Assembly: GCA_945613045.1 (NCBI GenBank) | Contig: CALZAG010000043.1 | Coordinates: 1-10,603, forward strand | DNA from: an uncultured Clostridia bacterium | GTDB lineage: Bacteria; Bacillota; Clostridia; Oscillospirales; Oscillospiraceae | Direction: 5' to 3' | Length of the DNA stretch: 10,603 nucleotides | In this document: positions 5,719 through 10,603 of the stretch, piece by piece | How positions within the stretch are numbered: the stretch's first letter is position 1 | How the letters are laid out: the number at the start of each line of letters is the position of its first letter | Notes under the pieces: generated by a model | Seen by the model: only the letters and a program-made list of their open reading frames with translations | What the model was told of the DNA's origin: nothing | The model's database searches: none | Made by a program: the position numbers and the translations under genes

Positions 5719-5748
5719 TCACCGGTCGAGCTGACGCAAAAACGATTA
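5719..5748 (-). repeat. Dispersed intergenic repeat, copy 4 (inverted)
   Basis: On the minus strand it reads CGTTTTTGCGTCAGC followed by TCGACCGGTGA. The first part equals copy 3 and the last 21 nt (5739-5719) equal copy 2 apart from one base, so it combines the best-conserved parts of both. With copy 2 it forms inverted repeats bounding 5371-5739. Confidence 0.65.
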
Positions 5749-5758
5749 TTTGAATTGT

Positions 5759-5809
5759 AGCAACGGCAGGGAAAAAGCAACGGCAGGGAAAAAGCAACGA
5801 TAGGAAAAA
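5759..5809 (+). repeat. 17-nt tandem repeat, three copies, carrying the hemW ribosome binding site
   Basis: Two identical copies of AGCAACGGCAGGGAAAA (5759-5775 and 5776-5792) are followed by a third, diverged copy (5793-5809) that contains ATAGGA in place of GCAGGG. The third copy places TAGGA about 6 nt before the hemW ATG at 5812, so it serves as the Shine-Dalgarno. The first two copies carry unused CAGGGA motifs. Confidence 0.85.
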
Positions 5810-5811
5810 AT

Positions 5812-7080
5812 ATGAACGATAAACTCGGAGTTTACATTCACATACCCTTCTGCGTGTCCAAATGCGGCTACTGCGATTTCTACTCGGTGCCGGGCGGAAG
5901 CCGGCGGATGCCGGACTATCAGTCGGCGCTGCTGAGCCATATCTCCGAATCGGCGGAGGCTATGCAGAGCTATGAGATCGACAGCATCTATATCGGCGGC
6001 GGAACGCCGAGCTGCTACGGAGCAAAGCGCATAATCGAGATACTCGACGAGCTCAAGCGCATGGGCAACGTGCGCCTGGATTCGGAGATAACGCTCGAGG
6101 TGAATCCTGACACGGTGAAGCTCGACGAGCTCAAGGCCCTGCGCCGCGAGGGAGTCAACCGCCTTTCCGTCGGCGTGCAGTCGGCAAACAACGACATCCT
6201 CAAGATCATCGGCAGGAGGCACAACTTCCTGCAGGCCGAGCAGGCGGTGGACACCGCCCGCAGAGCCGGTTTCGAGAACGTCAGCCTTGACCTCATCTAC
6301 GGTCTGCCCAGCCAGACCAAGGGCGACTGGGCCGACACGCTTTCAAGGGCGCTCGAGCTGCATCCGGAGCATCTTTCCTGCTATGCGCTAAAGCTCGAGG
6401 AGGGCACGCCCATGTATCGCCGCTATCTCAGCTCCCCGCTCATCCCCGATGAGGACGAGCAGGCGGATATGTACCTTTACACCGTGGACACGCTCAAGCA
6501 CTACGGCTTTGAGCAGTACGAGATATCTAATTTCGCGGTCCCGGGCTACGAGTCGAGGCATAACATGAAATACTGGAGGCTCGAGGACTACATGGGCTTC
6601 GGCCCCGGCGCTCATTCCTGCGTCAACGGCGTGCGCTACAGCTATGTGCGCGATCTGGATAAATACATCTCCGCCGTGGTGGGCGACAGCATGATAATCG
6701 ATGAGTACGAGCCCATCGTGCCCGTGCAGAAGGCCGCCGAGTATCTCATGCTCGGTATGCGTACCGTCCACGGCATATCTCAGGCGGAATACCATAGAAT
6801 ATATCGCAGCGACTGGACTCCGATAGAGGAGACCTTCGAGCTTTTCGACAAGAAGGGCTGGGCGACCAAAAAGGACGGACGCTGGAGCCTCACGCCCGCG
6901 GGCTTTCTCATCTCCAACGTGCTGATAAACGCGGTTCTTGAGGCGCAGACGGGCGCGAAGGTCGAAAACAATCCCTGGATGAAGGGCGCGTTCGAGGCCT
7001 CCGCCAAGCAGACCCTGCCCGAGGGCGAGCTTGAACGCTTTGAGGAGAAATACCGCGGCAGAACCGAAAGAAGCGGCTGA
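5812..7080 (+). CDS. hemW: Radical SAM haem chaperone / coproporphyrinogen III oxidase-like HemW
   Basis: The 422-residue protein has the radical-SAM cluster motif C14-x3-C18-x2-C21 followed by DFYS, as in HemW rather than oxygen-independent coproporphyrinogen oxidase HemN (which has C-x-C at the end). Also visible are GGGTPS (62-67) for S-adenosylmethionine binding, LSVGVQSAN, DLIYGLPSQT, and H250-N-x-x-Y254-W (HNMKYW), a HemW hallmark linked to haem binding, then GFGPGAHS. The C-terminal HemW domain ends near residue 377. A 45-residue extension (378-422, charged, with NNPWMKGAFE) goes beyond the usual length of about 375-380. HemW transfers haem to target proteins in other bacteria; no haem biosynthesis genes are here, so the role in this organism is inferred. 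The start at 5812 is supported by TAGGA in the tandem repeat. The next gene follows after 15 nt. Confidence 0.93.
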   Translation: MNDKLGVYIHIPFCVSKCGYCDFYSVPGGSRRMPDYQSALLSHISESAEAMQSYEIDSIYIGGGTPSCYGAKRIIEILDELKRMGNVRLDSEITLEVNPDTVKLDELKALRREGVNRLSVGVQSANNDILKIIGRRHNFLQAEQAVDTARRAGFENVSLDLIYGLPSQTKGDWADTLSRALELHPEHLSCYALKLEEGTPMYRRYLSSPLIPDEDEQADMYLYTVDTLKHYGFEQYEISNFAVPGYESRHNMKYWRLEDYMGFGPGAHSCVNGVRYSYVRDLDKYISAVVGDSMIIDEYEPIVPVQKAAEYLMLGMRTVHGISQAEYHRIYRSDWTPIEETFELFDKKGWATKKDGRWSLTPAGFLISNVLINAVLEAQTGAKVENNPWMKGAFEASAKQTLPEGELERFEEKYRGRTERSG

Positions 7081-7095
7081 CAGGAGGGGAAAGAT

Positions 7096-8784
7096 ATGGC
7101 TAAAGGCAAGCACGAATCCTCGAAAAAGACAAAAGCCAAAACCGAAAAAACAAAGAAGTCAGCCGCAAAGTCCGGAGCGGGAAAGAAAGCGGTGCTATAC
7201 GCCGTTTGCGCGCTGGCGCTCATAGCCGCCGCTGCCGTGGCCGTCGGCCTTTTCGCCGGGAGATCGTCGAAGATACATCCGAACATGACTCTCGGCGGCA
7301 TTGAGATCGGCGATATGAGCGTTACGGAGGCTGAAAAGGCCCTGCGCGGGGGCGGCTGGGAGCAGCTCGACGGCGGCTCCGTCGCCGTGACGCTGCCGGG
7401 CGGCTTTGAATTTACCGTCACCGCCGCCGAGGCGGGGCTCGATATGGACTGCGCCGAGGCCGCTCAGGCCGCCTACGACTACGGCCACAGCGGAAACCCC
7501 ATAAAGGACCTGGCCGCGTATTTTAAATGCATAACCGGCAGGGTCACCGCGGCGGATATCCTTGCCGACGCCAATGCCGACGGCATCCGCGCCAAGGTCA
7601 ATGCCGCGCTCGAGGACTATGACGAGCGCATGGGCAAGGGCTATGAGCTCGACACGGAGGCAAAATGCCTCAGACTCATAAAGGGCGCGGATAAGATAGA
7701 GATCGACGCCGACAGGCTGTGCGGCATGATAACGGAGGTCTTCGCCGAGGGCGGAGACAGTCTTACTTACACGGCCGATATCGGCAGCGCCTCCGAGCCG
7801 GACTTTGCAAAGCTCCATGAGGAGATCTTCGCCGAGGCTGTCGACGCGAAGTACGACCCCGAGACACGCAGAGCCACCGAGAGCACCGTCGGAGTTGATT
7901 TCGACGTTGAAAAGGCTCAAAAAATCTGGGAGGCGGCTCAGCCGGGAGAGCTCATCGAGATCCCCGTGGCCGTGACCATGCCCAAATACACCACCGAGCA
8001 GCTTGATGCCATGCTCTTTGCCGACAAGCTCGGCTCACAGAAAACGAGCTACGCCAGCTCCGCCTCCGGCAGGGCGACTAACGTTGAGCTCGCGGCCGCC
8101 AAGATAAACGGCGTTATTCTCAACCCCGGCGAGACCTTCTCGTATAACGACGTCGTCGGCGAGCGAACGACGGCGGCCGGCTTCAAGACCGCCGCGGCCT
8201 ACTCCGGCGGCAAGGTCGTGCAGGAGGTGGGCGGCGGTATCTGCCAGGTATCCTCCACGCTCTACTGCGCGGCGCTTTACGCAAATCTTGAGATCGTCGC
8301 ACGCGACTGCCATCATTTCGCGGTCAGCTACCTGCCATGGGGGCTTGACGCCACGGTGAGCTGGGGCGGTCCGGAGTTTAAATTCAAAAACAACCGGGAA
8401 TTCCCGATAAAGATCGTGTCCAAATGCGTTGACAGGCAGCTCACGGTCGAGATATGGGGCACGGATGTGGACGGAAGCTACGTCGAGATGACCTATTCCG
8501 CATCCACCGCCTATGACAGCAAGTATCCGGACGTGGCGGTCGGCACGAGAGCGACTACCTACCGCTGCGTTTACGATAAGGACGGCAACCTTATAAGCCG
8601 GACGAAAGAAGCCGGCAGCTACTACTATTACCACGATGAGGACATCAAGTGGCCCTCCACCCCCGAGCCGACACAGACGCCGACGCCCGTTCCCACGCAA
8701 ACACCGACGCCGGCGCCTACCGAGGAGCCTGTTCCTACCGCGCCCGTCATAGATACGGATGAATCACCGTCACTGGACCCTTAA
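7096..8784 (+). CDS. VanW family protein, membrane-anchored, with peptidoglycan-binding-like domain
   Basis: The 562-residue protein begins with a very Lys-rich cytoplasmic segment (1-31) and one hydrophobic signal-anchor helix (about 32-54, KAVLYAVCALALIAAAAVAV), so the rest should be outside the cell. Residues about 60-300 resemble the PG_binding_4-type domain usually found before VanW (start IHPNMTLGGIEIGDMSVTEAEKAL is typical). The VanW domain spans about 311-452, with NPGETFSYNDVVG and EVGGGICQVSSTLY containing C383. A region with DKDGNLISR follows, then a Thr/Pro-rich tail (about 521-553, repeats of TQTPTP) and an acidic end. VanW is named for vancomycin-resistance clusters, but the family is widespread and its function unsettled; nothing here indicates resistance. 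AGGAGGG lies 7 nt before the ATG, and the 15-nt gap after hemW implies co-transcription. Confidence 0.92.
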   Translation: MAKGKHESSKKTKAKTEKTKKSAAKSGAGKKAVLYAVCALALIAAAAVAVGLFAGRSSKIHPNMTLGGIEIGDMSVTEAEKALRGGGWEQLDGGSVAVTLPGGFEFTVTAAEAGLDMDCAEAAQAAYDYGHSGNPIKDLAAYFKCITGRVTAADILADANADGIRAKVNAALEDYDERMGKGYELDTEAKCLRLIKGADKIEIDADRLCGMITEVFAEGGDSLTYTADIGSASEPDFAKLHEEIFAEAVDAKYDPETRRATESTVGVDFDVEKAQKIWEAAQPGELIEIPVAVTMPKYTTEQLDAMLFADKLGSQKTSYASSASGRATNVELAAAKINGVILNPGETFSYNDVVGERTTAAGFKTAAAYSGGKVVQEVGGGICQVSSTLYCAALYANLEIVARDCHHFAVSYLPWGLDATVSWGGPEFKFKNNREFPIKIVSKCVDRQLTVEIWGTDVDGSYVEMTYSASTAYDSKYPDVAVGTRATTYRCVYDKDGNLISRTKEAGSYYYYHDEDIKWPSTPEPTQTPTPVPTQTPTPAPTEEPVPTAPVIDTDESPSLDP

Positions 8785-8809
8785 TGACTATAGATTGGAG
8801 AAAGACATC

Positions 8810-10603
8810 ATGGAAAAGGAAAGATTCTATATCACGACCCCGATTTACTACCCCTCGGATAAGCTTCACATAGGACACACCTACTGCACCGTCGCGACCG
8901 ACGCGATAGCGCGGTACAAGCGTCTGCGCGGCTATGACGTCATGTTCCTTACCGGCACCGACGAGCACGGTCAGAAGATCGAGGAAAAGGCCAGGGAGGC
9001 CGGCGTTTCGCCGAAGGAATTCGTCGACAGGATAGTCGAGGGCCCCGGCGGCATCATCGACCTGTGGAAGCTCATGAACATCTCCAACGACCGCTTCATC
9101 CGCACCACCGACGATTACCATGTCAAGGCCGTCCAGCGCATTTTCAGGAAGATGTATGACAATGGCGATATATACAAGGGCGCGTACAAGGGTATGTACT
9201 GCACCCCCTGCGAGAGCTTCTGGACGGAGAGCCAGCTCGTAAACGGCAAATGCCCCGACTGCGGCCGCGATGTGCATTACGCCGAGGAGGAGGCCTATTT
9301 CTTCCGTCTTTCCAAGTATGCCAAGCCCGTTCAGGAGCTGCTTGAGACCGGCGAGTTCTTGCAGCCTGCCTCCCGCGTGAACGAGATGATAAACAACTTC
9401 ATAAAGCCCGGCCTTGAGGATCTGTGCGTCTCACGCACGAGCTTCAAGTGGGGCATCCCCGTGGACTTCGATCCGGGCCATGTCGTGTATGTCTGGGTCG
9501 ACGCGCTGTTTAACTACTGCACCGCGCTGGGCTTCCTCAACGACCGCTACGACGATTTCGACAAGTACTGGCCCGCCGTGCACCACATCGTCGGCAAGGA
9601 GATCGTCCGCTTCCACTCCATCATCTGGCCGGCCATGCTCATGAGCATGGGTATGCCCCTGCCGAAAAAGGTCTTCGGTCACGGCTGGCTGCTTCTGGGC
9701 GGCGGCAAAATGTCCAAATCCAAGGGCAATGTGGTCGATCCCTATCTGCTGGCCGAGCGCTACGGCACGGACGCTCTGCGCTTCTTCCTGCTGCGCAGCT
9801 TCCCCTTCGGCTCGGACGGCAACTTCTCCATCGAGCTGCTGATCTCCTGCATCAATACGGATCTTGCCAACGACCTCGGAAACCTTGTCTCCCGTACCGT
9901 CGCCATGGTGCAGAAGTATTTCGGCGGGAAGCTTCCTGCGGAGCAGATCGGCTGCCCCGAACAGGACGCCGCGCTGACGGAGATGGCCGCTGCGCTGCAT
10001 GAAAAGTACGAGGAGCAGATGGAGCATTTCATGTTCCACAATGCTCTGAACGAGGTCTTTACCGTCATTTCCCGCGCCAACAAGTATATTGACGAGACGG
10101 CGCCCTGGATTCTTGCAAAGGACGAGGTCAACCGCCCCCGGCTGGCGCGCGTGATGTATCAGCTTCTGGAGACAATCCGCATCTGCGCCGGGATGCTCCT
10201 GCCCTTCATGCCGCAGACGGCGGAGGAAATCCTGCGCCGCATCGGCGCGGGGAATACGGACTGGGACAGCCTGTGTTCCTTCGGCGTGCTTCCCGCAGAA
10301 GCCGCCGTGCAGGCAGGCCCCGCGCTCTTCCCCCGCATCGATCTGGAAAAGGAGCTTGCCGAGCTTGAGAAGATCGAGAAGGCCGCTGCCGCTCCGCAGG
10401 AGGCACCGCTTCCGGAGCCGCTGCCCCCGGTCAGCTTCGACGAGTTCTGCAAGGTGGAGATGACCGTTGTGAAGGTTCTCTCCTGCGAGAATGTCAAAAA
10501 GTCCGAAAAGCTCCTGAAGTTCAGCCTGGACGACGGCACCGGCACACCCCGGCAGATTCTCTCTGGCATCGCGAAATACTACAAGCCGGAGGAGCTGGTG
10601 GGC
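8810..10603 (+). CDS. metG: Methionyl-tRNA synthetase, 3' end cut off by the window
   Basis: This class I synthetase charges tRNA-Met (initiator and elongator) with methionine. The frame is open for 598 codons to the right edge without a stop. Visible features: HIGH at 20-23 (KLHIGHTY), GTDEHGQK, a four-Cys zinc knuckle at C131, C134, C148 and C151 (YCTPCE and CPDCG), VYVWVDALFNY, HHIVGKEIVRFH, and KMSKS at 300-304. The anticodon-binding helical region covers about 380-500, then an Ala/Pro/Glu linker (about 515-540) leads to the start of a C-terminal OB-fold tRNA-binding domain (from about 543). Full-length relatives have about 650 residues, so about 50 are missing. GGAG (8797-8800) lies 9 nt before the ATG, 25 nt after the VanW-family gene. 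Codon use changes near 9430: the first part uses ATA and AGA/AGG, the rest does not. Confidence 0.96.
   Translation, partial: MEKERFYITTPIYYPSDKLHIGHTYCTVATDAIARYKRLRGYDVMFLTGTDEHGQKIEEKAREAGVSPKEFVDRIVEGPGGIIDLWKLMNISNDRFIRTTDDYHVKAVQRIFRKMYDNGDIYKGAYKGMYCTPCESFWTESQLVNGKCPDCGRDVHYAEEEAYFFRLSKYAKPVQELLETGEFLQPASRVNEMINNFIKPGLEDLCVSRTSFKWGIPVDFDPGHVVYVWVDALFNYCTALGFLNDRYDDFDKYWPAVHHIVGKEIVRFHSIIWPAMLMSMGMPLPKKVFGHGWLLLGGGKMSKSKGNVVDPYLLAERYGTDALRFFLLRSFPFGSDGNFSIELLISCINTDLANDLGNLVSRTVAMVQKYFGGKLPAEQIGCPEQDAALTEMAAALHEKYEEQMEHFMFHNALNEVFTVISRANKYIDETAPWILAKDEVNRPRLARVMYQLLETIRICAGMLLPFMPQTAEEILRRIGAGNTDWDSLCSFGVLPAEAAVQAGPALFPRIDLEKELAELEKIEKAAAAPQEAPLPEPLPPVSFDEFCKVEMTVVKVLSCENVKKSEKLLKFSLDDGTGTPRQILSGIAKYYKPEELVG

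Larger units (their letters stand above)
5343..5811. other. 469-bp gene-free gap filled with short interspersed repeats
   Basis: The gap between htpG and hemW holds no credible gene. Open frames exist on both strands, but they read through the repeats, lack ribosome binding sites and share peptides such as GRPMAAPT and FASAR only because the DNA repeats. Contents in order: copy 2 of the dispersed repeat (5344-5397), an inverted GTAGGGGCG pair (5438-5446 / 5478-5486), two identical 28-nt palindromic repeats, copy 3 (5525-5577), a 13-nt direct repeat TATTGCCATTGTC (5590-5602 and 5708-5720), an 18-nt-period imperfect repeat (5676-5706), an inverted copy 4 (5719-5748), and a 17-nt tandem repeat that runs into the hemW start. 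No clear hemW promoter or htpG terminator is visible. Confidence 0.8.

Noticed and set aside
5438..5720. Possible CRISPR array in the repeat-rich gap
   Set aside because: The repeats differ in family, orientation and spacing; there are only two exact 28-nt copies, 156 nt apart, and no cas gene in the window.
5339..5797. Open frames on both strands across the htpG-hemW gap (for example 152 codons on the minus strand)
   Set aside because: They read through the DNA repeats, so peptides such as GRPMAAPT recur. No ribosome binding site or family motif is present, and they overlap the tandem repeat at the hemW start.
7096..8784. Vancomycin-resistance determinant
   Set aside because: VanW-family proteins are widespread outside resistance clusters, and no vanA/H/X/R/S-type genes lie nearby.

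Overview
The window looks like a chromosomal segment from a GC-rich, gut-type member of the Clostridia (Oscillospiraceae-like). Reasons: AGGAGG-type ribosome binding sites, sigma-A-like promoters, an efp / Xaa-Pro peptidase neighbourhood like that of Bacillus and clostridia, a CD1247-type zinc-ribbon protein, a VanW-family protein, and short interspersed palindromic repeats of a style common in these genomes. The assignment is inference; no rRNA or other taxonomic marker is present. Most of the content is conserved housekeeping genes. I did not find a convincing new multi-gene system. The unusual material lies at the left edge, in the repeats around htpG, and in the composition of metG.

Layout. 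(1) 2-529: the 3' part of an AT-rich, unrecognised plus-strand gene that looks unlike the rest and may be the edge of an acquired island. (2) 614-3222: a minus-strand cluster. Read in its own direction it runs: promoter, Xaa-Pro peptidase (TTG start), small two-helix membrane protein, a second promoter, efp, a hairpin, a CD1247-family acidic zinc-ribbon protein, and a strong intrinsic terminator. (3) 3166-3419: a divergent intergenic region with one promoter for the peptidase operon, one for htpG, and one copy of a dispersed repeat. (4) 3420-5342: htpG (bacterial Hsp90), alone. (5) 5343-5811: 469 bases without a credible gene, packed with short direct, inverted and tandem repeats. (6) 5812-10603: a plus-strand run hemW - vanW-family gene - metG with gaps of 15 and 25 nt, probably co-transcribed; metG runs off the right edge.

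The minus-strand cluster combines proline-related protein turnover (Xaa-Pro peptidase) with rescue of ribosomes stalled on polyproline (EF-P), a conserved neighbourhood. HtpG is a stress chaperone, HemW a radical-SAM haem-handling protein, the VanW protein a predicted cell-surface peptidoglycan-associated protein, and MetG an essential aminoacyl-tRNA synthetase. I see no rRNA, tRNA, CRISPR array, transposase or integrase.
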